From the NCBI GenBank assembly GCA_026702745.1, contig JAPPBT010000083.1:62001-126000 (forward strand): a DNA stretch of 64,000 nt. Direction: 5' to 3'. Position 1 is the stretch's first letter; every line of letters begins with the position of its first letter. Shown here one piece after another: positions 47,438 through 55,137 of the stretch. The notes beneath the pieces were generated by a model. The model worked only from the letters and a program-made list of their open reading frames with translations, ran no database searches and had not been told where the DNA came from. A program made the translations under genes and the position numbers. This DNA is from Gemmatimonadota bacterium (GTDB lineage: Bacteria; JAAXHH01).

Positions 47438-47448
47438 AAGGAGGTGAT
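47438..47448 (+). promoter_or_regulatory. Perfect Shine-Dalgarno sequence without a matching gene, copy 2
   Basis: This is the duplicated copy of the site at 46878, about 130 bases before the A2 start, again followed only by a five-codon frame. Confidence 0.7.
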
Positions 47449-47579
47449 GTCCATAGCAAATTAGATATTTTAGTAGTTAGTTTGAGTCGATTTTGTCTGG
47501 GACTTCTGAGTTACGATCTTGATTCAAGAATAAGCTCAGTGTCTTCGTTCAACTTCCCAAGATTAGAGGGGGAAAGTAA

Positions 47580-47744
47580 ATGGCTAGCGAGAAGAAACAG
47601 TACTCGAAACCGGTGGTACTCGATCTTGGTGACGCCGCTGAACTTACAGCTGGGTACAAATCTGGCGGTTCGGAAACTTTCGGAGTCTGTTTGTACGGCT
47701 TTATTTATTGGGAGAACTCGGTTGAGCAACGGTTTGGTAACTGA
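47580..47744 (+). CDS. Lasso-type precursor peptide A2
   Basis: A 54-codon paralogue of A1. The leader is identical in protein sequence (two synonymous changes). The core reads GYKSGGSE, TFGVCLYGFIYW, then ENSVEQRFGN. It differs from A1 at core positions 2, 3, 10, 15, 17 and 18 and at the end, while Gly 1, the SGGSE ring half, Cys 13 and YWENSVEQRF are unchanged. The ribosome-binding site GAGGGGG is closer to consensus than that of A1, so A2 may be the better expressed. It is followed by a strong hairpin at 47851 and then the RRE gene. Confidence 0.87.
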   Translation: MASEKKQYSKPVVLDLGDAAELTAGYKSGGSETFGVCLYGFIYWENSVEQRFGN

Positions 47745-47850
47745 ACGAGACTATGTCAAGTGTTTATAAGCGTTCTGTCCACACAAACGTCTCCCGCGAG
47801 TAGGGAATCTTTATAGGTGCCAGGACAATTCGTTTGTGAACAGGTTGCCT

Positions 47851-47889
47851 GTTTTCCGGGCCAGGATTTCAACATTCTGCCCGGAAAAC
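47851..47889 (+). terminator. Strong hairpin between the precursors and the downstream operon genes
   Basis: GTTTTCCGGGC and GCCCGGAAAAC form a perfect 11-bp stem around a 17-base loop. No long T-run follows directly, so it may be a partial terminator or an mRNA-stabilising processing hairpin. It would let the precursors be made in excess over the B1 and transporter genes, a common arrangement in RiPP operons. Confidence 0.65.
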
Positions 47890-47966
47890 ACCGTTTATTC
47901 ACGTCTCTGACGTCAGTTAAGTTACCTCCTATGCCTGCCTTCTCAAACAAGTAGGGGATAGTTCCG

Positions 47967-48275
47967 ATGAAAGCAAATCAACTGCTGGATAAACCGGCAG
48001 ATGTCATTGCCCATAGATTTGAAGATGGCATGGTTGTTTATGTAGGCGACAATGATCGTTTTCTCGGCTTAGACAGTATGGGTGCGGTTATCTGGGATTA
48101 TCTGTGCTCACACGGTAGTGTAAACACTGTTGTAGAGACAATGCTTCTCGAATACGACATCGACGAACATACACTACGTGAAGACGTTGAATCGTTATGT
48201 CGACAAATGATTGAGTGTGGTGCGCTAAAACCCAAGCACGACGGAGAGAAAGGTAAAAAAGAAATTGGAATTTAG
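47967..48275 (+). CDS. PqqD-like RRE protein (lasso B1 protein)
   Basis: A 102-residue PqqD-fold protein with the blocks FEDGMVVYVGDNDRFLGLDSMGAVIWDYL, here described as a strand pair followed by a helix, then SVNTVVETMLLEYDID and a last helix ESLCRQMIECGAL. In lasso clusters with split B proteins, B1 binds the leader through its conserved Tyr and Pro and delivers it to B2. Adjacent B2, precursor and C genes support this role. Its C-terminus overlaps the exporter gene by 11 bases. It is clearly different from the RRE protein at 40756. Confidence 0.85.
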   Translation: MKANQLLDKPADVIAHRFEDGMVVYVGDNDRFLGLDSMGAVIWDYLCSHGSVNTVVETMLLEYDIDEHTLREDVESLCRQMIECGALKPKHDGEKGKKEIGI

Positions 48276-50094
48276 AGAATTCAAGAGACTACCCAGGTGG
48301 TTTAAAGAAGGATACAGAGCCAATCCGGTGGTGTTCTTTGTTTTCACTTTTGCTACCTGCATTCAAGGACCACTTTTAGCCATTGCCGTGCTTTGGTCTG
48401 GTAAATTGGTCGATCAAGTACCTGGTTTCATCGAAGGAAATGTAACGAATGTACAGGTACTGTTAACGTCATTGGTTATACTAGGCATCGGACTCTTAGT
48501 TACTTCCGGTGTTTTTGTACAGATGATAGCAAAAGGTCGTTTACAAGACAGCATTGCGTACAAAATCAAACGTCAACTCCTGCAAGCATCACTCGAAACG
48601 GACTATCTGGCATTCCTTAAATCAGAAAAGCAAAACCGTTTGGATCGCATCTTAAGAGGGTTTGATATGGATCTGACGTTATTGCTTATGGATTCAGTTT
48701 CTTGCCTGGGAACGACATGGACAATCGTTTCATATCTTGGCATCATCGGATTCACATCTAGCTGGTATGTAGCAATTGCTGGGCTACTTTTTTTTGTGCC
48801 GATAACTTTCATAAACCTGAAGTTAGTACAAAAGGAGTTCAAATTCGACCAGAAGGTTTCTTCCGACGATAGACGTATAAAATACACTGAATACGTCCTT
48901 ACTGGATCGAACACGGCAAAAGAGATCAAGTTGTTTGGCTTGGGAGGGTATTTATCAAGAATTTGGGAGGCTAGATACAGAAAACTGAAATCAGGTAGAT
49001 CTCGAATTGAAATACACCAACATATTTGGAAGGCCAGCACCCAGATTATGGCTTTGGCTATATCAGCTGGTTTGTTGTTTCTGGTTTTAGGTCGAGGCGG
49101 TGTTTCACCCGGAGAGTTCCTGGTCATCCTAACAGCATTGACATTCATTCAAAGTGGTTTGGTCGAAATTAGCAAGACAACGGCTACATTGGTTCTACGC
49201 TTGGAAAGACTGGAAGAGATTGATACTTATTTACGGGAAAAAGACCCATTAGAGTACTACCAAATCAACGAGCAAAAAGTACTACCTGTGAACTCCAACC
49301 ACACGAGGCCTGCCATCGTGATTGAAAATGTATCTTTCTCTTACGATACGGGAAAAAACTGGGCACTTAAGAATATAGATCTGACAATAAACCCTGGTAA
49401 GAAGATCGCTCTTGTCGGAATGAATGGTGCGGGTAAATCTACTATTATCCATCTTCTACTGGGGCTTTATCGACCATTGACCGGCAGAATTCTGATCAAT
49501 GGCTATCAACCGTATGGTATGGATTCTAAAACCCGTCACAAAATGATCTCTGCAGTATTTCAACAGTTTGGCAGATATCATGGCTTAACATTGTGGGAGA
49601 ACATCTCATTAAGTTCGTTCGATCCTGCCTTCAGCCCAGGTGACCTTCTAGTAGGCGGTTCTGAGTTGTTCCCGACTCTTGAAGACAAAATGGGTTTAGT
49701 TGTGGGTAAGGAATTCGATGGAACTGAACTGTCAGGAGGGGAGTGGCAACGAATTGCATTAGCCCGTGCCATGATGTTGAATACCCCTATCGTCATTCTT
49801 GATGAACCTACTGCGGCTTTGGATCCGTTGGGCGAAGCAGGTTTGTTTAACGAATTTATGGGTTTACTTCACAAAAAGACAGTTATCGTTGTTACACACC
49901 GTTTAGGATCAATAAAAGAGGCTGATGAAATCATTGTACTCAAGGACGGTCAAGTTGAGGAAATAGGTAATCATGACGAACTGATAAATCGTCAAGGTCA
50001 CTATTGGCAAATGTTTGAGGCACAAGCGGAATGGTACAGGGAACCCGCTGCAGAAATACACTCCACTTCACTTCAAGAGTCCAATCAGAACTGA
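48265..50094 (+). CDS. ABC exporter half-transporter 1 (lasso D-type)
   Basis: A 609-residue fused membrane and ATPase protein. The first about 320 residues contain five to six membrane helices. The ATPase has Walker A GMNGAGKST (about residue 385), signature LSGGEWQRIALARA (about 489) and Walker B VILDEPTAALD. There is no N-terminal C39 peptidase domain, in keeping with leader removal by B2. Start is TTG overlapping the B1 gene. It probably pairs with half-transporter 2 as a heterodimer for peptide export and self-immunity. Confidence 0.9.
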   Translation: MEFREFKRLPRWFKEGYRANPVVFFVFTFATCIQGPLLAIAVLWSGKLVDQVPGFIEGNVTNVQVLLTSLVILGIGLLVTSGVFVQMIAKGRLQDSIAYKIKRQLLQASLETDYLAFLKSEKQNRLDRILRGFDMDLTLLLMDSVSCLGTTWTIVSYLGIIGFTSSWYVAIAGLLFFVPITFINLKLVQKEFKFDQKVSSDDRRIKYTEYVLTGSNTAKEIKLFGLGGYLSRIWEARYRKLKSGRSRIEIHQHIWKASTQIMALAISAGLLFLVLGRGGVSPGEFLVILTALTFIQSGLVEISKTTATLVLRLERLEEIDTYLREKDPLEYYQINEQKVLPVNSNHTRPAIVIENVSFSYDTGKNWALKNIDLTINPGKKIALVGMNGAGKSTIIHLLLGLYRPLTGRILINGYQPYGMDSKTRHKMISAVFQQFGRYHGLTLWENISLSSFDPAFSPGDLLVGGSELFPTLEDKMGLVVGKEFDGTELSGGEWQRIALARAMMLNTPIVILDEPTAALDPLGEAGLFNEFMGLLHKKTVIVVTHRLGSIKEADEIIVLKDGQVEEIGNHDELINRQGHYWQMFEAQAEWYREPAAEIHSTSLQESNQN

Positions 50095-50118
50095 GTTGTA
50101 AGCCCTAAGGGGGTATTT

Positions 50119-50376
50119 ATGCTATGGAATATGGTTGCCGGCTTCACAAACAGTATTATTGATTTTTCACTCTTAAATACCGGGACTGTCTGGCTAGGAT
50201 TGACTGTCATTGGGATCTGTATCTTCGTTATTATTGTATTCTGGACATATAGAGACGCCCGACAACGAATAGACTGTCCTTTCTTGGCAGCGTTGATGGT
50301 GTTTTTTGCGGGACCCGTCGGACTGTTAATTTGGTTAGTGTTTCGACCTAGAAAACCAGACGCTAATCATCGTTAG
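50119..50376 (+). CDS. Small two-helix membrane protein (PLDc N-terminal-like)
   Basis: An 85-residue protein with two membrane helices: WLGLTVIGICIFVIIVFWTY, and ALMVFFAGPVGLLIWLVF separated from it by a short YRDARQRIDC loop. The pattern of second helix with GPxGxxxW resembles PLDc_N-type small membrane proteins. It lies between the two exporter genes and could be an accessory or immunity factor. A GGGGG ribosome-binding run precedes the ATG. Confidence 0.7.
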   Translation: MLWNMVAGFTNSIIDFSLLNTGTVWLGLTVIGICIFVIIVFWTYRDARQRIDCPFLAALMVFFAGPVGLLIWLVFRPRKPDANHR

Positions 50377-50392
50377 TCTATAGTAACACTGC

Positions 50393-52201
50393 GTGGATGT
50401 TCGAGGGTCAACTGGTTCACCCGGAGCTAATAGCGTGTTAAAAGAGTTGATTGAGAAGTCATATCTGTTGCGAATGATGTTACTACTTACGTCGCTTGAC
50501 AGATTTCGGGTCATTCCGCTATTGGGGCTTGCCGTTCTTCGTGGAGTACTACCGACAATTGATCTCTGGATAATCGCTCAACTTGTAGACGCTCTGGTCT
50601 CGTGGGAAGGAAATCTTCTGTCAACCTTTGGATTCTGGCTAAGTACCCTGATTGGATTGCGTATCGTTGGAGAAGTAATCTCCCTGGGGATGTCGTATAT
50701 AGGTGTGAAAATACGAGATCGTGTAGATATACACCTTAAACGTACGTTGTTTGCTCACATCAACGAAATCGGATTGCTGGAAAGGGAATCATCCAATTAC
50801 GCGGATCGTGTATCTCGTGCGAATTCAGCGACGAATCCAACAAGAATAACCATATTGTTGGAGAGCGTTCCGAAAACCATATCTGAATTTGCCGGAATGA
50901 TCTCATTGATGGTACTATTGTTTAGTATTTTTTGGCTTATTCCTGTTTTAAACATTGTTCTTCTTAGTCTCTGCATTTTCGCACAGGCCAAAGCCAGTGT
51001 CGTGTTCTTTTCGCAGTTTTATAGTCAGACTCAAGAACAACGTCTACTAGAGACCTACGAGCATGCCTTGTTCAGTAAAGATCAAGCTGGTGAGGTTAGG
51101 TTTTTCGGTTTTGGAAAGTGGCTCTTGGCAAAATGGGAGAGGTTATTCGTCACGTTTTCTAAACAACGCAGGAAAACAGTCAATAAACAGGCAAGAACCG
51201 GTAGGATCTCAGAGTGGGTTATGATCTCATTCCTTCCTACTACATCCGCTTTAGTTTTAATTTTTGGAGTTCAGGAAGTCACCGCAGGAAGTGTTATCAT
51301 CGCACTTCAGTCTACGCAACATCTGTCTTCAAAACTCTACTTTATTTTGAATCAATTTCAGTCTTTTGTTGAATCCCGGCAAATGCTTAAAGAGTTCTTT
51401 TCATTCCTGGACGAAGTACCACAGGATGGGAATTCAGTTGAACCCCTTGTAGCAAAAGGGTTGAGTATTCAATGTTCTAATATGGGATTTACATATCCAA
51501 ATCAGAAAGAACCTGTCCTTGAGGATGTAAACTTGAATATCGCTCCAGGGGAGCATATTGCCATAGTGGGTGAGAATGGTTCTGGTAAATCTACACTTGT
51601 TAAATTACTAATGGGATTATACTTACCTACCGAGGGTCAAGTTACACTGTCGTCCAACAACAAAACAGGAACCTGTGCTAACAACAATTACCGAATATCC
51701 GCTTTATTTCAGGATTACGTCAAGTACAATTACAAATTGCGTGAGAATATCGGCTTTGGCGATTATCGATTCATAGATGATCAGCAACGACTAAGCGCGG
51801 CAGCTAGAAAATCTGAGTGCCTTGAGATTGTGAACGAAGCTGGACTCGACATACAGATTGGTAGAGAATTCGAAGGCATCGAATTCTCAGAAGGCGAATG
51901 GCAACGGATAGCCCTCTCGCGGACACTATTCAGGGAAGATTGCGGTCTCATTACCCTGGATGAACCCACCGCCGCTCTTGATGCCATTAGTGAAGCTAAG
52001 ATATTGAGAGGATTTCTTCAAATAGACCGTGAAAGAACCTGTCTGTTTGTTTCTCATCGGCTTGCTTCTATCCGTCTTGCTGATCGCATTTTGGTATTAA
52101 AGGAAGGACGGATTGTCGAGCAAGGTTCACATCAGGAACTTATGGAAAATTGTGGAGAATACAGTCGTCTGTTTAATACTCAAGTTAGTGCGTATTCTTG
52201 A
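50393..52201 (+). CDS. ABC exporter half-transporter 2 with degenerate signature motif
   Basis: A 602-residue membrane-ATPase fusion. It has Walker A GENGSGKST (about residue 395), Walker B GLITLDEPTAALD and an H-loop FVSHRLAS. The ABC signature reads FSEGEWQRIALSR, with Glu replacing the first Gly of LSGGE. Such degenerate signatures are usual in one half of heterodimeric exporters, supporting pairing with half-transporter 1. It lacks a peptidase domain. The GTG start is 16 bases after the small membrane protein. This is the last gene of the contiguous operon. Confidence 0.9.
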   Translation: MDVRGSTGSPGANSVLKELIEKSYLLRMMLLLTSLDRFRVIPLLGLAVLRGVLPTIDLWIIAQLVDALVSWEGNLLSTFGFWLSTLIGLRIVGEVISLGMSYIGVKIRDRVDIHLKRTLFAHINEIGLLERESSNYADRVSRANSATNPTRITILLESVPKTISEFAGMISLMVLLFSIFWLIPVLNIVLLSLCIFAQAKASVVFFSQFYSQTQEQRLLETYEHALFSKDQAGEVRFFGFGKWLLAKWERLFVTFSKQRRKTVNKQARTGRISEWVMISFLPTTSALVLIFGVQEVTAGSVIIALQSTQHLSSKLYFILNQFQSFVESRQMLKEFFSFLDEVPQDGNSVEPLVAKGLSIQCSNMGFTYPNQKEPVLEDVNLNIAPGEHIAIVGENGSGKSTLVKLLMGLYLPTEGQVTLSSNNKTGTCANNNYRISALFQDYVKYNYKLRENIGFGDYRFIDDQQRLSAAARKSECLEIVNEAGLDIQIGREFEGIEFSEGEWQRIALSRTLFREDCGLITLDEPTAALDAISEAKILRGFLQIDRERTCLFVSHRLASIRLADRILVLKEGRIVEQGSHQELMENCGEYSRLFNTQVSAYS

Positions 52202-52532
52202 CAAACGCAGGAGTGCCTTGGTCAATCAATTTGGTGCAGTGTTTACCCAATGGGAGCACCGGTTAAGCTTTTGTTTACTCACGTGAAATCATTCAATCAA
52301 ACTCGGTGGGTGGTCAGTTGTTCGGTCTGAGCACAAGCGATTACGATTGTAGAGCTTGTCGATGCAGTAGATGAGACGTGATCGGCCTTCTTCCACGGTT
52401 TCATTCTCTCGTAGTGATTGACCAGTTGGAATTCAAAGTTTCTGATGAATAACTAAAGATATTGGCCTTTCGAGTTAAGGGAAAACCAAAAGCAATTGTT
52501 GACTAGATAAACCTTGGAAATGGAATGGGACA
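52202..52532. other. Gap after the operon
   Basis: About 330 bases without an intact gene. It contains the fragment of an IS3-type transposase described separately (minus strand, 52289-52410). No clear terminator hairpin with a T-run was found after the exporter gene. Confidence 0.5.
52289..52410 (-). pseudogene. IS3-family OrfB 3'-end relic
   Basis: The minus strand encodes ETVEEGRSRLIYCIDKLYNR followed by a diverged LCSDRTTDHPPSLIE and a stop. This matches the C-terminal end of IS3-family OrfB, where EEAR...I..YI..FYN.RRRHSALGYLSP is typical. Upstream catalytic parts are absent. Together with the relic at 36893 it brackets the RiPP operon, on the opposite strand. Confidence 0.6.
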
Positions 52533-54878
52533 ATGATCAGCAACTACCTGAAAACAGCCCTAAGAAACATCATACGGAGCAAAGGACACAGCGTCATCAA
52601 CGTATTCGGCCTTTCAGTAGCTATGGCCTTGTGCATCCTGATTTTCCTGCTCGTTCGACAGGAGTTAAGTTACGATGACTTCCATGAAAAGGGCGCCAAC
52701 GTCTTTCGTGTCTCGAAAACGGCCTTCATGGGAGAGTATCGGACGATTGGGATGACGCCAGTACCCCTTGCTCCGGCGCTGGACGACGCGTATGCGGGTA
52801 TAGTCCGAACCGTTCGATATGCTAATACCGAACCGGTTCTGGTGAGTTCTGGAGACGTGACCGTCCGTGAAGAAACGGTTTTCTATGCCGACCCAGGGTT
52901 TTTTGATTTATTTACCTTTCAGGCCGTTTCCGGCTTTCTCGAGGGTGCCCTTGAAAGCAGATCCCGTGTAATACTAAACGAACAAATTGCAGAGAAGTAC
53001 TTTGGAGACGCCGACCCCGTCGGAGAATGGTTGACTATGGACGACCGGAAACACCAGGTGGCCGGCGTAGTCCGGGTACCCGCCAATACCATCTTTCAGT
53101 TCGACTTTCTGATTTCAATGAAGATCCTGACAGAGGCTGGCAACAGCAGGAATAAGAGCTGGGCGTGGGATGTTGCTGCGACCTTTGTGGAACTGACCGG
53201 TCCTGAAGTCGCCGGAACCCTGGAGTCCCAGTTTCCAGAATTCGTTGAAAAGCACTTCATTAGGTTTCGGGGGACAGATGCCAGCGTAATGCGACTTCAG
53301 CCGCTAGCCGACATCTATCTGGATTCTTCGATATTGTTCGACCTTTTCCCAAAGAGCGACATTGTCGTTTCATATGTGCTGGGAACACTCGGCTTCCTCC
53401 TTCTATTCATCGCGTGTATCAACTTCATCAACGTGACACTAGGCAGATCGGTTCTACGCGGAAAGGAAGTCGGCGTACGCAAAACGCTGGGCGGAACCCG
53501 TCCTCAGATAATGAAACAGTTCTGGGGGGAGGCGTTGCTGGTGGGCGTTGCAGCGCTTATACTGGGTTTGTCGTTAGCACATCTGCTGCTTCCCGGATTC
53601 AACAGCCTGTTCGCCAAAGACCTCCGGATCGATTACTTCGAAAGTGGATCGACACTCCTCGCGCTGATCGGCCTTACGGGTCTAGTCGTCCTTATATCCG
53701 GAAGCTATCCCGCGCTCTACATGTCCCGCCTCGATCCCACCTCCATCCTTACGCATCATGTAAAGGCCGGAGCATTGACGATCTTAAGCAAAGTGCTAAT
53801 CACCATGCAGTTCACGCTTTCGATCTTCCTGATGATCTGCCTGTTTACCATACTTCGTCAGCTTCAGTATTTTGCCTCCCAGGATCTTGGCTTCGATACG
53901 TCGAATGTGCTTGTTGTAAGCATGCCCGAATCCGGAATGCTCGAGCCCTTAAAAGAGGCGTTAGACGATTACCCTCAGATCACCTATATCTCCGCGGCGT
54001 CGAGCTCATTCGGTCCGATGAGGGGTTTGGGGCAGATAGGTCACACCGACGAGTCGGGCAAGCAGTTTTCAGCCTACGAATACCACGTGGATTATGACTA
54101 TCTGCCCGCGCTGGGCATCGCGTTGGTGGAAGGACGCGACTTTTCGAGAACATACGCCACGGATGAGACCGAAGGTTTGATCGTAAATGAAGCGCTGGTT
54201 AGGGAAATGGGATGGGAAAATCCGATCGGAGAGGCTATACCTGGTGGCAATGCCCGTGTGATCGGCGTGACGGAAGATTACCATTACCGATCATTACAAT
54301 ACGACCTGGAACCGGTGGTACTGCGTCTTGCTCCTGACAGGATCCGGTTTCTTCTGATCAGAACGCGGCCGGAAGGAATTCCGCAGACCCTATCAACTGT
54401 CAAATCGGTCTGGGAGCGTATCTCAGCAGGTTTGCCGTTTGAATACTACTACCTTGAGGATGATATCGGCCGGTTCTATCAAAGAGAACGGTTGCTGGGA
54501 GATATAGCGCTATACATCGCTATAATCACGCTTTTGATTGCCCTGCTGGGCGTATACAGCCTGAGCTTGTTAAACATCAACAGGAGAACGAAGGAAATCG
54601 GTATCCGAAGAGTGCTAGGCGCATCAACGTTTAACACGACGGCTTTGATCGGAAGGCAGTTTGCGCTGCCACTGGCCATCGCAATCATGCTGGCTTGCCC
54701 GCCTGGCTATCTATTGCTGAACTTCTGGCTTAGTATGTACGAGTTCAACGCCGCATTGGGTATCGGCGAGTTCGTATTGGCTGGTATGGCGGCTCTGGTA
54801 CTCGTGCTGGCCACGGTGGCCTTTCAGGTTTGGAGAAAAAACGCGAATCCCCTGGTCGAGTCGTTGGTGTACGAATGA
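52533..54878 (+). CDS. ABC transporter permease, FtsX/MacB type
   Basis: A 781-residue permease with an N-terminal helix (SVINVFGLSVAMALCILIFLLV), a MacB-type periplasmic core domain, a three-helix FtsX unit (residues about 275-430), a second periplasmic domain and a last FtsX unit (about 655-775) with NINRRTKEIGIRRVLGAS, a strongly conserved cytoplasmic loop. Its GC content is intermediate between island and host genes. Its likely ATPase is the high-GC gene at 57362, with the nucleotidyltransferase gene lying between. It could export another substrate and be unrelated to the lasso peptide. Confidence 0.88.
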   Translation: MISNYLKTALRNIIRSKGHSVINVFGLSVAMALCILIFLLVRQELSYDDFHEKGANVFRVSKTAFMGEYRTIGMTPVPLAPALDDAYAGIVRTVRYANTEPVLVSSGDVTVREETVFYADPGFFDLFTFQAVSGFLEGALESRSRVILNEQIAEKYFGDADPVGEWLTMDDRKHQVAGVVRVPANTIFQFDFLISMKILTEAGNSRNKSWAWDVAATFVELTGPEVAGTLESQFPEFVEKHFIRFRGTDASVMRLQPLADIYLDSSILFDLFPKSDIVVSYVLGTLGFLLLFIACINFINVTLGRSVLRGKEVGVRKTLGGTRPQIMKQFWGEALLVGVAALILGLSLAHLLLPGFNSLFAKDLRIDYFESGSTLLALIGLTGLVVLISGSYPALYMSRLDPTSILTHHVKAGALTILSKVLITMQFTLSIFLMICLFTILRQLQYFASQDLGFDTSNVLVVSMPESGMLEPLKEALDDYPQITYISAASSSFGPMRGLGQIGHTDESGKQFSAYEYHVDYDYLPALGIALVEGRDFSRTYATDETEGLIVNEALVREMGWENPIGEAIPGGNARVIGVTEDYHYRSLQYDLEPVVLRLAPDRIRFLLIRTRPEGIPQTLSTVKSVWERISAGLPFEYYYLEDDIGRFYQRERLLGDIALYIAIITLLIALLGVYSLSLLNINRRTKEIGIRRVLGASTFNTTALIGRQFALPLAIAIMLACPPGYLLLNFWLSMYEFNAALGIGEFVLAGMAALVLVLATVAFQVWRKNANPLVESLVYE

Positions 54879-55137
54879 CGTCAAGATTTGTTGCATCAGC
54901 CTTTGTATCCGGGTTCGGGAGAAAACTTGTCACACACCAGTGATCGCTGCAACTAAGTAGCCGACTTTCTCTTGACACCCTAACTCTCCTTACTCAAGCA
55001 TGGCCTGCCCTGGCCTGATTCTCATTCTCAAGTCGCTGGTAACTCTGACCTTCAAGACAGTTGCTTGAATTGTACAATCTGTGGCCCAAACTATAGGACA
55101 AGTTTACGGCGTCATGAGATGCCTGCTAAATTAGAAA

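Larger units (their letters stand above)
47176..47735. repeat. Tandem duplication, unit 2 (B2 fragment, spacer, precursor A2)
   Basis: The second copy, two bases longer because of an indel in the G-rich ribosome-binding site before the precursor. The junction with unit 1 falls inside the last codons of precursor A1, with two extra A bases at 47174-47175. This replaces that gene's native ending (as in A2) with Asn-Asn-Asn. Confidence 0.97.

Noticed and set aside
48265-50094. Peptidase-containing bacteriocin exporter
   Set aside because: There is no N-terminal C39 Cys/His domain before the membrane segment; leader removal is better assigned to the B2 protein.
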